Positions 14,216 to 21,808 of a stretch of 64,000 nt of DNA are shown one piece after another. Origin of the DNA: Sphingomonas sp. BK235 (GTDB lineage: Bacteria > Pseudomonadota > Alphaproteobacteria > Sphingomonadales > Sphingomonadaceae); the NCBI RefSeq assembly GCF_004345855.1, contig NZ_SLXN01000006.1, positions 268,600 to 332,599 on the forward strand, in the 5' to 3' direction. Every line of letters starts with the position of its first letter. Within the stretch, counting starts at the first letter, position 1. Both the position numbers and the translations under genes were made by a program. The notes beneath the pieces are model-generated. The model saw only the letters and a program-made list of their open reading frames with translations, had not been told where the DNA came from and did no database searches.

Positions 14216-14568
14216 AGCGGGTCTCCGACCGCTGGCCGACAGTGCCGATCGACGGTCATGCGGCGGGTCGAGAATTCCGCGGACCGGCGTGCGCATGGCG
14301 CTCGGCGCACCGGATCCGTCGCGCAGAATCGCCCGCCAACCTACGTAAATTGCGCGATCAAGCCTTGTCCGACTCGGCGAATTACAACGACTCGCCGCGT
14401 CCTTCCGTCATTCGGGCGCGGTCAAGCCCCGCCGCTCTTGTCTCATTAACCCTGCTCGGGTCACAAACCTTTGCGTCCGGGAGGCGATCGTCTCCGGGGC
14501 GGCAGTACGGAAAAGGGGAAGGCCGCGCGGCGACACGCCACCGGCCGTAATCTTTGATCTGGGGTTCG
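14216..14568. other. Intergenic region before the M23 peptidase, with two GANTC sites
   Basis: This 353-bp region has no credible gene. It contains two GACTC words, at 14371-14375 and 14389-14393, which are CcrM methylation sites (GANTC) 18 bp apart. A TTAACC word at 14446-14451 is one half of a CtrA box without a second half at the correct spacing. These are consistent with, but do not prove, cell-cycle control of the following peptidase gene. Confidence 0.45.
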
Positions 14569-15702
14569 ATGAACGACACCGCTCTCACGCCGGCCGTGCG
14601 CCCGCTCGATCGCCTGCGCGCCGCTTCCGGGTCGCGCCGCCTGATGGTCCGCGGCGGCGCCGCGCTGGTCCTCGGCTTCGCGGGCTATGGCGCGGTTGCC
14701 GCCAGCCAGCAGGTCGCGCTCGCGACCGGGCTCACCGCCGCGCCGACCAGCGAGCGCAAGCTCGCCCGGATGGAGCAGAAGGTCACCCAGCTCCAGACGC
14801 GCGTCGCCACCATCCGCCACACCGCCGAGCTGCACGCCACCCGCATCGAGCAGCGCCAGGCGCTGCTCGCCGCCGCGCTGACCGGCGCGGGCGAGAGCAA
14901 GGAACTGGCGCGCGCGACGCTCGCGATCGATCCCGACGCCACCCGCGTCGCGGCCGACACGATCAAGCCCTTCCTGCGCGTCGAATCGCGCCAGGCCGAG
15001 CTCGCCGCCGTGGCGCAGCGTGAGCTGGACCAGCGTTACGCCACCACCGCCAAGCAGGTGCGCAAGCTGGGCATCTCCACCTCGCGGCTGGCACGCGGTG
15101 GCAGCGCGATGGGCGGCCCGCTGGTCGAGGCCAACAGCCCCGAGGCGCGCGCCGATCTCGCCGCGGACCAGCAGTTCCGCTCCTTGTTCATGAGCTGGAA
15201 GAAGCTCGACCGGCTCGAGCAGGGCGTGATCGCGATCCCCTCGGTGCAGCCGGTGCAGAAGCTGCAGTTCACCAGCAATTTCGGCATCCGCAGCGATCCC
15301 TTCCGCGGCACCGCGGCGATGCACGCCGGCGTCGACATCCCCGGCCCGAGCGGTACGCCGATCTACGCCACCGCCGACGGGGTGATCAGCCACGCCGGCC
15401 GCCAGGGCGGCTATGGCAACATGGTCGAGATCAACCACGGCAAGGGCATCGCCACCCGCTACGGCCACCTGTCGAAGATCATCGTCGCGGATCATACGCG
15501 CGTGAAGCGCGGCCAGCTGATCGCGCTGATGGGGTCGACCGGGCGCTCGACCGGGCCGCACCTCCATTATGAGGTGCGGATCGACGGTCACGCGGTGAAC
15601 CCGGTGCCGTTCCTCACCACCGCCGATTATCTGATGGCCGCGCAGGACCGCGCGGTCGGCCAGATCCCGGTGTCGACCTCCGGCCCCGCGCCGCAGGACT
15701 GA
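14569..15702 (+). CDS. M23-family (LytM) peptidoglycan metallopeptidase, membrane-anchored
   Basis: This 377-residue protein has an N-terminal membrane anchor at about 28-48, a coiled coil at about 58-85 (ERKLARMEQKVTQLQTRV) continuing through a helical region, and a C-terminal LytM domain. Zn ligands are visible in MHAGVDIPGPSG and in PHLHYEVRIDG; the conserved YGHLSKI is also present. It is predicted to cut, or by binding to regulate cutting of, peptidoglycan cross-links, like the division-associated M23 proteins. The ATG at 14569 follows GGGG. A strong terminator follows the stop. Confidence 0.9.
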   Translation: MNDTALTPAVRPLDRLRAASGSRRLMVRGGAALVLGFAGYGAVAASQQVALATGLTAAPTSERKLARMEQKVTQLQTRVATIRHTAELHATRIEQRQALLAAALTGAGESKELARATLAIDPDATRVAADTIKPFLRVESRQAELAAVAQRELDQRYATTAKQVRKLGISTSRLARGGSAMGGPLVEANSPEARADLAADQQFRSLFMSWKKLDRLEQGVIAIPSVQPVQKLQFTSNFGIRSDPFRGTAAMHAGVDIPGPSGTPIYATADGVISHAGRQGGYGNMVEINHGKGIATRYGHLSKIIVADHTRVKRGQLIALMGSTGRSTGPHLHYEVRIDGHAVNPVPFLTTADYLMAAQDRAVGQIPVSTSGPAPQD

Positions 15703-15722
15703 TCGTTCCGCTTTAGGAGGGG

Positions 15723-15758
15723 AGGGCCGGCGCCGCGCCAAGCGGGCCGGCCCTTTCT
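15723..15758 (+). terminator. Rho-independent terminator after the M23 gene
   Basis: The stem GGGCCGGC / GCCGGCCC has a 14-nt loop and is followed by TTTCTC. Confidence 0.75.
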
Positions 15759-15800
15759 CGTTCCGGGGCAGCGGATGGCGTTACGATCGAGAGTATTTCC

Positions 15801-15894
15801 GTCATCCCGGCCCCGCGCCGGGATCCATTCTTCCGCGCGAGCAACGCCGGCGGCTCTCGCGGCACGATGGATCCCGGGTCGAGCCCGGGATGAC
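15801..15894. repeat. REP-like inverted pair
   Basis: A GTCATCCCGGCCCCGCGCCG arm and a downstream arm ending GAGCCCGGGATGAC enclose a spacer with GCCGGCGGCTCTCGCGGCAC. It is the same family as the pair at 5881. Confidence 0.8.
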
Positions 15895-15980
15895 GGGAGT
15901 GGATGGGCCAGTGTCGCCGGGCGGTCGGGAAGGCGTCGTGCCCCCTTCCGCCCGCCGTTGCCCGCGCCTATCTTACGCAC

Positions 15981-16319
15981 ATGGCCACGCTCGCACCCGA
16001 TATCGCGCTCACCCCCGCCGCCGCCGCGCGCGTCGCGGCGATCGCGGCGCGGCAGAACAAGCCCGCGATCCTGCGACTCGCGGTCGAGGGGGGCGGCTGC
16101 TCCGGCTTCCAATATCGCTTCGGCTTCGCCGACGCGCCCGAGGCGAGTGACGTGGTGGTGGAGACCGACGGCGTGCGGCTGGTGGTCGATGACATCAGCC
16201 TCGACCTCGTGCGCGGCGCCAGCGTCGATTATGTCGAGTCGCTGGGCGGTGCCTCGTTCAAGGTCGAGAACCCCCAGGCCGCGAGCGGCTGCGGCTGCGG
16301 CACCAGCTTCTCGGTCTAG
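15981..16319 (+). CDS. erpA: Iron-sulfur cluster insertion protein ErpA (A-type carrier)
   Basis: This 112-residue HesB/IscA-family protein has the three conserved cysteines: Cys40 in VEGGGCSGFQY and Cys104/Cys106 in GCGCGTSFSV. It accepts and passes 4Fe-4S or 2Fe-2S clusters to target enzymes. The start is MATLAPDIALT; an in-frame frame extending upstream has no homology. It is followed on the same strand by xth. Confidence 0.9.
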   Translation: MATLAPDIALTPAAAARVAAIAARQNKPAILRLAVEGGGCSGFQYRFGFADAPEASDVVVETDGVRLVVDDISLDLVRGASVDYVESLGGASFKVENPQAASGCGCGTSFSV

Positions 16320-16369
16320 ACTGCTCACGGGGCGAGACAAATGACGCGCCGCGCGATAGATCAGCGCGC

Positions 16370-17140
16370 GTGAAGATCGTCACCTACAACGTCAACGGCA
16401 TCAAGGCGCGGCTGCCGCGGCTGCTCGACTATCTCGAGGAAGCGCAGCCCGACATCGTCTGTCTCCAGGAGCTGAAGTCGAGCGACGAGACCTTCCCCGA
16501 GGCGGAGGTCCGCGGCGCGGGCTATGGCGCAGTGTGGCACGGGCAGAAGGGCTTCAACGGCGTCGCGGTGCTCGCGCGCGGTGCCGATCCGGTCGAGCGC
16601 CAGCGCCGGCTGGCGGGCGAACCCGAGGACGAGCACAGCCGCTATCTCGAATGCGAGGTGTTCGGGCTGACCGTCGCGTCGATCTACCTGCCCAACGGCA
16701 ATCCCCAGCCCGGTCCCAAGTTCGACTATAAGCTGCGCTGGATCGAGCGGCTGCGCGCGCGCGCGGCGCAGCTTCTCGCCGACGAGGTGCCCGCGGTGCT
16801 GGCGGGCGATTACAACGTCATACCCAATGACGACGACGTCTTCTCGGTGCGAGCGATGGCGAGCGACGCGCTGATGCAGCCCGAGAGCCGCCAGGGCTAT
16901 CGCGCGCTGGTCGCGCAGGGCTGGACCGACGCGTTGCGCGCCCGCCACCCGCGCGGTGGGATCTGGACCTTCTGGGACTATCAGGCGGGCGCGTGGCAGC
17001 GTGACGCCGGCTTCCGCATCGATCACCTGCTGCTCAGCCCCGCGGTGGCGGATCGGCTGGTCGAGGCGGGCGTCGACAAGGACCATCGCGGCCGCGAGAA
17101 AGCGAGCGACCACGCCCCCACCTGGGTGCGGTTGCGATGA
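16370..17140 (+). CDS. xth: Exodeoxyribonuclease III
   Basis: This 256-residue endonuclease/exonuclease/phosphatase-fold repair enzyme has KIVTYNVNGIKARLPRLLDY with the metal-binding Asn, CLQELK with the catalytic Glu, AGDYNVIPNDDDV, FWDYQAGAW and the terminal SDHAPTWV. It cleaves at abasic sites and has 3'-5' exonuclease activity on double-stranded DNA. It starts at GTG and its stop overlaps the ATG of the next gene (ATGA). Confidence 0.95.
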   Translation: MKIVTYNVNGIKARLPRLLDYLEEAQPDIVCLQELKSSDETFPEAEVRGAGYGAVWHGQKGFNGVAVLARGADPVERQRRLAGEPEDEHSRYLECEVFGLTVASIYLPNGNPQPGPKFDYKLRWIERLRARAAQLLADEVPAVLAGDYNVIPNDDDVFSVRAMASDALMQPESRQGYRALVAQGWTDALRARHPRGGIWTFWDYQAGAWQRDAGFRIDHLLLSPAVADRLVEAGVDKDHRGREKASDHAPTWVRLR

Positions 17141-17943
17141 AGCGCGCCGCGCTCGGCGCGCTGATGTCGCTGGTCGCGGCGCCGGCCGTGGCGCAGGACG
17201 GTCCGGTCACCGAGCGTTTCTGTCCCAATCGCCCGTCGCTGGGCGCGAGCGGCTGCGTCACCGTGCTGGGGCAGGTGCAGGTCGAGCTCTCCGGCGTCGA
17301 TTGGCAGCGCGACGATAGCGGCGACTCGCGCGAAGATCTCACGCTGTTCGGCGACGTCACTGCGCGGATCGGTGTGACGCGCGACAGCGAGGTGCAGATC
17401 GAGTTCACCCCGATGGGTACGCTGCGCACGCGCGACAAGGCGACGGGGACGGTGTCACAGCGCTGGGGCGCGGGCGACACGACGATCGGCTATCGCTACG
17501 CGCTGAGCCATCCCGACGGCCGCGCTTTGTCCTCGGCGGTCCAGCCCTATGTGACCTTGCCGACCGGCCGCGCGGGGATCGGCGACGGCGACTGGTCGGC
17601 GGGCGTGATCGTCCCGGTCTATTGGCAGATCGACGAGCGCTGGAGCCTCGACTTCACCGGTCAGACCGCCGCGGCGGTCGACGACGACGGCCATGGCCGC
17701 CATTTCGACGCGAGCGGCGTGGTCGGCCTCGGCTATGCGCTGACCGACAATGTGACGGCGGTGGCCGAATTGTCGGTGGAGCGCGACGACGATCCCGCCG
17801 GCCTCGTGACACGGACGCTCGCGGCGGGGTCGCTGGCGTGGCAGCCGACCAAGCGGACGCAGCTGGACCTACTCGCCGTGGCAGGGCTCAGCCATGACGC
17901 GCCCGACGCGCGGCTGGTGCTGGGCGGTGCCTTCCTCTTCTGA
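17137..17943 (+). CDS. Predicted outer-membrane beta-barrel (Phenol_MetA_deg-like)
   Basis: This 268-residue protein has a signal peptide (about 1-20, ending PAVAQ), then repeated amphipathic strands and a C-terminal strand ending RLVLGGAFLF with a terminal Phe, typical of Bam-assembled barrels. The middle (WGAGDTTIGYRYAL, YVTLPTGRAGIGDGDW) is the pattern of the family often annotated as transporter or phenol-degradation MetA-like. Two Cys near residues 29 and 40 may pair in the periplasm. Substrate unknown. It is coupled to xth by a four-base overlap, but no functional link is evident. Confidence 0.7.
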   Translation: MKRAALGALMSLVAAPAVAQDGPVTERFCPNRPSLGASGCVTVLGQVQVELSGVDWQRDDSGDSREDLTLFGDVTARIGVTRDSEVQIEFTPMGTLRTRDKATGTVSQRWGAGDTTIGYRYALSHPDGRALSSAVQPYVTLPTGRAGIGDGDWSAGVIVPVYWQIDERWSLDFTGQTAAAVDDDGHGRHFDASGVVGLGYALTDNVTAVAELSVERDDDPAGLVTRTLAAGSLAWQPTKRTQLDLLAVAGLSHDAPDARLVLGGAFLF

Positions 17944-17952
17944 GCGCGGACG

Positions 17953-17973
17953 CGCCGGCGGGGAAGGCCGGCG
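17953..17973 (+). terminator. Possible terminator hairpin after the barrel gene
   Basis: A perfect 7-bp stem (CGCCGGC / GCCGGCG) with a 7-nt loop lies 9 bp past the stop; there is no T-tract. Confidence 0.35.
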
Positions 17974-18045
17974 AGCGGATCGTCCGGCCCGGAAGTCACG
18001 CGCGGGGCACGACCGCGCGGGTGCGACGGTCATCGACTGACCCGT

Positions 18046-18324
18046 TCACTCGCCCGGGTCGGCATCGTCCCTGGCGGCGATCAGGGCGAGCACCGCGCGC
18101 GCGCCCTCCGGGCTGGCAGCGGCGAGTTTGAGCGGTCGTGCCTCGAGGCCGACATCGGCATTGAGGAAGGCCATCGCCCCGGCGAGACCGAAGCGTTCGG
18201 TCGCGGCGCGGACCACCTGGCTCTCCCGCGCCGCACTCTCCGGCGACAGCTTGGGAACGTTGCTGGCAGGGCGAAAATACGGGCGACGCGGCGTCCGCGG
18301 GGCGGAGTCTTGCTCGTCGCTCAC
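18046..18324 (-). CDS. Small protein with MbcA/ParS/Xre-antitoxin-like C-terminal motif
   Basis: This 92-residue protein starts at GTG. The N-terminal 35 residues are basic and Pro-rich. The C-terminal part contains AMAFLNADVGLEARPLKLAA followed by SPEGARAVLALIAAR, which resembles the toxin-binding segment of MbcA/ParS antitoxins (short helix, RPLDLL, EGxxxVxxLL). No RES-domain toxin is next to it, so it is either an orphan or a regulator in its own right. The match is a pattern only. Confidence 0.5.
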   Translation of the reverse strand: MSDEQDSAPRTPRRPYFRPASNVPKLSPESAARESQVVRAATERFGLAGAMAFLNADVGLEARPLKLAAASPEGARAVLALIAARDDADPGE

Positions 18325-18578
18325 GCGACGGCCGCGGCGGGCGGAGAAGGTTGGTCGGACACGTCGAGTCTCCCTGCGTGCAAGCGGGAGCGCGGGTGTC
18401 TCTCAGCCGTCCAGGCTCGCGTTGGTCAGATCTGGACAGTGGCTATCAGATGGGGTGTGCGGTGGCGGACACAAGAGCCCGCCATCATCTGGTGAAATCC
18501 GCCGCATGTCGGCGGCGGCATGCGCCACCATATTGGGCCTTCTATCCTAAGACACTCAAATAGCGCGATAAATCAAAG
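18325..18578. other. Gene-poor interval
   Basis: I find no convincing coding frame, RNA gene or repeat in this stretch between the divergent MbcA-like gene and the sigma-54-type promoter of the next gene. Short open frames here lack ribosome sites and protein-like composition. Confidence 0.5.
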
Positions 18579-18594
18579 TTGGCACGCGAGCTGC
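18579..18594 (+). promoter_or_regulatory. Sigma-54-type promoter
   Basis: The sequence TTGGCACGCGAGCTGC keeps the -24 GG and -12 GC dinucleotides exactly 10 bp apart and matches TGGCACG-N4-(T)TGC with one mismatch (C for T). The expected start of transcription is near 18605, about 34 nt before the ATG of the downstream gene. Confidence 0.55.
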
Positions 18595-18638
18595 AAAGCT
18601 CCTGGTGTCCCGATCGACGGGGCGAGGGAGACACTGTC

Positions 18639-18890
18639 ATGAACGCCACGATCATCGCCGCTTTCGCCAGCCTGGTCCTGATCGCGCCGGCACAGGCCGA
18701 GCCGACCACGACTGCCGCCGCCGCCACCACCGCCGCCGCGAGCCAGCCCGACACGGTCGCGCCGGTGCGCAGCGCCAAGACGCGCTATTGCTACAACACC
18801 GAGTCGACCGGCTCGCACATCATCCGTCGCGAGTGCCACACCCGCGCCGAGTGGAAGGAAATGGGCGTCAAGGTTCCCGAGCGGCTCTGA
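18639..18890 (+). CDS. Small secreted protein of unknown function (two-Cys)
   Basis: This 83-residue precursor has an N-terminal signal (MNATIIAAFASLVLIAPAQA, cleavage after AQA), an Ala/Thr-rich linker, and a conserved-looking tail TRYCYNTESTGSHIIRRECH followed by TRAEWKEMGVKVPERL. The two Cys probably form a disulfide in the periplasm. The ribosome site GAGGGAG lies before the ATG. No characterised family was recognised. A sigma-54-type promoter lies upstream, which would make expression dependent on RpoN and an enhancer-binding protein. Confidence 0.75.
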   Translation: MNATIIAAFASLVLIAPAQAEPTTTAAAATTAAASQPDTVAPVRSAKTRYCYNTESTGSHIIRRECHTRAEWKEMGVKVPERL

Positions 18891-18912
18891 CACCCATCAC
18901 GCGACGGAGGGA

Positions 18913-18933
18913 GGGAGCGGCGCCGCCGCTCCC
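18913..18933. terminator. Bidirectional hairpin between convergent genes
   Basis: A perfect 9-bp stem (GGGAGCGGC / GCCGCTCCC) with a 3-nt loop lies in the 54-bp gap between two convergent stops. There is no strong T-tract on either side. Confidence 0.45.
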
Positions 18934-18944
18934 GGTCCCCGCGC

Positions 18945-20096
18945 TCAGAGCGTGCGCTCGTAGACCTGATAGACCTTGTTGACGCGGCTCTCGATCGCGG
19001 TGGCAATCGAGTTCATCCCTTGATTGTCGTCGAGGATCCAGCCGATCTCGCCGCGCGATGCGCCGTAGTTCGCCACCGACGCCTGGCGGATCGCCTCGAT
19101 CATCATGAAGGCGAGCTGGCTCGCCAGCCGCGACGATTGCAGCTCCTTGCGCACCCCCATCAGCGGCACGCGCATCGTGCGCACGCGCGGCTTGCGCAGC
19201 CACAGCAGCAGCTTGGCCCAGCCGAACGGGAGCAGGCTGCCGTTGAGCGGCCGGATCGCCTCGTTGAGGTCGGGTAGCGTGATCATGAACGCGACCGGCC
19301 GGCCGTCCACCTCGGCGATGCGGATCAGGTCGTTGAACACGATCGGCTTGAGCTTGACGCCGACGTCCTTGATCTCGGGCGGGGTGAGCGGCACGAAACC
19401 CCAGTTATCCGACCAGGCGTCGTTGAGGATCTCGAGGATGATCGCGGCTTCCTCGTCGAAGCGGCTCTTGTCGACCTCGCGCACGACGATGCTCTTGTTG
19501 TTCTCGCCGGAGCGGATGATCCGCTTCACGATCGGCGGGAACTCCTGCGTGATGTCGAGTTCGTAGGTGACCAGCTGTTTCACGGGTCGGTAGCCGGCGC
19601 GCTCGATCCACTCGCGATAGACCGGCTTGTGATGCCCCATCATCACGGTGGGCGCCTGCTCGAACCCCTGGATCAGCAGCCCCGGCTCTTCCCAGATCGA
19701 CATGCTGATCGGGCCGAGCGCGCGCGTCATCCCCTGCTCGCGCAGCCACGTCTCGGCGCGATCCAGCAGGGCGCGGAAGATGTCCTCGTCCTCCGCGTCC
19801 ATCAGCCCCCATTGGCCGACACCGGGGCCGAAGCCCTGTTCGTCGGGCATGTCGAGCGCGAGCGTGTCGATATGCGCCGAGATCCGCCCGACCACGCGCC
19901 CGTCGCGCCGCGCCAGGAAGAGCTGCGCCTTGGCATGGCTGAACCATCCGTTCTTCTCCGGCGTGATCAGCCCGAGCGCCTCGCCCTTCAGCGGGGGGAC
20001 CCAGTAGGGATCGTCCGCGTAAAGCCGGAAGGGCAGGTCGACGAACGCCTTGCGTTCCCGCTTGGTGGTGACCGGGGTGATGGAGAGATCGGACAT
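18945..20096 (-). CDS. GNAT-fold N-acetyltransferase-like protein
   Basis: This 383-residue cytoplasmic protein has a GNAT-like core: FLARRDGRVVGRISAHID, an acyl-CoA site-like region around TWLREQGMTRALGPISMS, and RIAEVDGRPVAFMITLPDLN in the second half, suggesting a duplicated acetyltransferase fold. Conserved features include YADDPYWVPPLKGE near the N-terminus and WEEPGLLIQGFE. Long GNAT-like proteins of this type are widespread in bacteria and have no known substrate. Monocistronic as seen here. Confidence 0.65.
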   Translation of the reverse strand: MSDLSITPVTTKRERKAFVDLPFRLYADDPYWVPPLKGEALGLITPEKNGWFSHAKAQLFLARRDGRVVGRISAHIDTLALDMPDEQGFGPGVGQWGLMDAEDEDIFRALLDRAETWLREQGMTRALGPISMSIWEEPGLLIQGFEQAPTVMMGHHKPVYREWIERAGYRPVKQLVTYELDITQEFPPIVKRIIRSGENNKSIVVREVDKSRFDEEAAIILEILNDAWSDNWGFVPLTPPEIKDVGVKLKPIVFNDLIRIAEVDGRPVAFMITLPDLNEAIRPLNGSLLPFGWAKLLLWLRKPRVRTMRVPLMGVRKELQSSRLASQLAFMMIEAIRQASVANYGASRGEIGWILDDNQGMNSIATAIESRVNKVYQVYERTL

Positions 20097-20204
20097 GGCG
20101 CTCGCCGTTAAACGGAGAAAGCGATCATAGCGAGCGAGCTTTTACCTGCAACGGGGACCCACGCCGTCCTGTAAAGGTCATGCTGTCGCCACTATGTTGG
20201 GGCA

Positions 20205-21296
20205 ATGGACCGAGCCATGAACACGATCACCCTCGACCGCGCGGGCGCCGCGCCTGTTGCGCCGCGGGCGCCGATCGCCGACGACAAGGCGATGCTGCGC
20301 GCCGCCGCCGAGCTCACCCGCGATCTGGTGCAGCCGCGCCCGGCGCTCTACTGGGCCGACCTGATCGGCTCGGCGCTCGTCGGCTATGCCGCGCTGGCCC
20401 TCGCGGTGACGGTCTCCGCGAGCGGATGGGCCGTGGTGGCGGGGGTCGTCGCGGTGCTGGCGCTGTACCGCGGGATGAGCCTGATCCACGAGCTGACTCA
20501 CATCAAGCACGCCGCGGTGCCCGGCTTCCGCGCGGCATGGAACGCGTTGATCGGCGTGCCGATGATGATCCCGTCCTTCATGTACGAGGGCGTCCACAAT
20601 CTGCACCACGCCAAGACGCGCTACGGTACCGCGGAGGATCCCGAATATCTGCCGCTGGCGCTGATGCGGCCGTGGACCTTGCCGGTGTTCATCCTGGTGT
20701 CGGCGCTGGCGCCGGTCGGGCTGCTGATCCGCTACGCCGTGCTGGCACCGCTGTCGGCGCTGTCGCCGCGGCTGCGCGAGCAGGTGGTGGCGCGCTATTC
20801 GGCGCTGTCGATCAACCCGCAGTTCCGCCGCCGCCCGCCGCAGGGTGAGGAGAAGGCGCGCTGGACGCGCTGGGAGATCGCGACCAGCCTGTGGTCGATC
20901 GCGCTGCTCGCGCTGGCCGCGACGGGTGTCGTGTCGCTGCGCGCGTTCGTCATCTTCCTGCTGGTCGGCTCGGGTGTGGCGCTGATCAACCAGGTGCGCA
21001 CCCTGGTGGCGCATCTGTGGCAGAATGAGGGCGAGCCGATGTCGGTCACCGCCCAATATCTCGACACGGTCAACGTGCCCCCGCCCGCGATGCTGCCGGT
21101 GCTCTGGGCGCCGGTGGGGCTGCGCTATCACGCGCTGCACCATCTGCTGCCGGGATTGCCCTATCACGCGCTGGCGGAGGCGCATCGGCGGATCTCCCGC
21201 GTGCTGGAGCAGGACTCGTCCTATCACAAGGCGAACTACGCCGGTCTGCCGGGGCTGGTGGGCAAGCTCGCCGCGGCGACGATGCGGCCGCGCTGA
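20205..21296 (+). CDS. Membrane fatty acid desaturase
   Basis: This 363-residue protein has the three His clusters of membrane di-iron desaturases: HELTH at about 95-99, HNLHH at about 131-135 and HALHH in the C-terminal third. Hydrophobic helices between them (about 51-90, 112-128, 230-260) place the di-iron site on the cytoplasmic face. It inserts a double bond in an acyl or related lipid chain using O2; the position cannot be read from sequence. A second ATG four codons in (20217) is an equally plausible start. A REP/MITE-like cluster follows. Confidence 0.85.
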   Translation: MDRAMNTITLDRAGAAPVAPRAPIADDKAMLRAAAELTRDLVQPRPALYWADLIGSALVGYAALALAVTVSASGWAVVAGVVAVLALYRGMSLIHELTHIKHAAVPGFRAAWNALIGVPMMIPSFMYEGVHNLHHAKTRYGTAEDPEYLPLALMRPWTLPVFILVSALAPVGLLIRYAVLAPLSALSPRLREQVVARYSALSINPQFRRRPPQGEEKARWTRWEIATSLWSIALLALAATGVVSLRAFVIFLLVGSGVALINQVRTLVAHLWQNEGEPMSVTAQYLDTVNVPPPAMLPVLWAPVGLRYHALHHLLPGLPYHALAEAHRRISRVLEQDSSYHKANYAGLPGLVGKLAAATMRPR

Positions 21297-21326
21297 GGCC
21301 GGCGCGCGGTACCTCCTGTCACCAGC

Positions 21327-21667
21327 GTCATCCTGAACTTGTTTCAGGATCCACGGGGCCGGACCCAAAAGGGTCATTGTCGCGAGAGCGATTTGCCTCC
21401 GTCATCCCGGGCTCGACCCGGGATCCATGGTGCCGCGAGAGCAGCGGGCGTTGCCCTCGCGGAGGAATGGATCCCGGCGCGAGGCCGGGATGACGATGAG
21501 GGAAGAGAAAGCGGCTTCCCTCATCGTAACGTATCACCCGAGAATCGCAGCGGCAGATCAGACGGCCGAAGATGCTAACGGCCTTTTGGGTCCGGACCCA
21601 CGGTCCCGCAAACGCCGCAGCCGGCGGGTAAGCGGCACGGTGGATCCTGAAACGAGTTCAGGATGAC
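21327..21667. repeat. Outer REP arms enclosing MITE-like copy 2
   Basis: A REP arm at 21327-21353 (GTCATCCTGAACTTGTTTCA...) and its inverted partner at 21641-21667 (...GAAACGAGTTCAGGATGAC) flank a 244-bp element and about 40 bp of spacer. The interval between the desaturase and lptG (21297-21808) contains only repeats; I see no gene in it. Confidence 0.75.
21356..21599. repeat. MITE-like composite element, copy 2
   Basis: About 244 bp is bounded by GGGCCGGACCCAAAAGG on the left and CCTTTTGGGTCCGGACCC on the right. It contains an inner REP inverted pair and then GATGAGGGAAGAGAAAGCGG and GTATCACCCG, both also present in copy 3 (60885-61130). The two copies align along their whole length in direct orientation. 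It has no coding capacity. Confidence 0.75.
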
Positions 21668-21715
21668 GCCAGTGGGGGGCAGCGGGACGTGAGCACCTCG
21701 CCCTTCTTCCCTCGT

Positions 21716-21788
21716 GTTCCTGCGGACGCAGGAACCCAGAGCCACGGGCGTCTCGTCTGCGGCACCAGGCTCCTGCGCGCGCAGGAGC
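21716..21788. repeat. Two short palindromes of the TCCTGCG...CGCAGGA family
   Basis: GTTCCTGCGGACGCAGGAAC (21716-21735) and GCTCCTGCGCGCGCAGGAGC (21769-21788) are perfect or near-perfect 8-bp stems. Similar units occur at 39145 and 53928. Confidence 0.7.
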
Positions 21789-21808
21789 ATCGGTGCGCGA
21801 TCGGGGCG

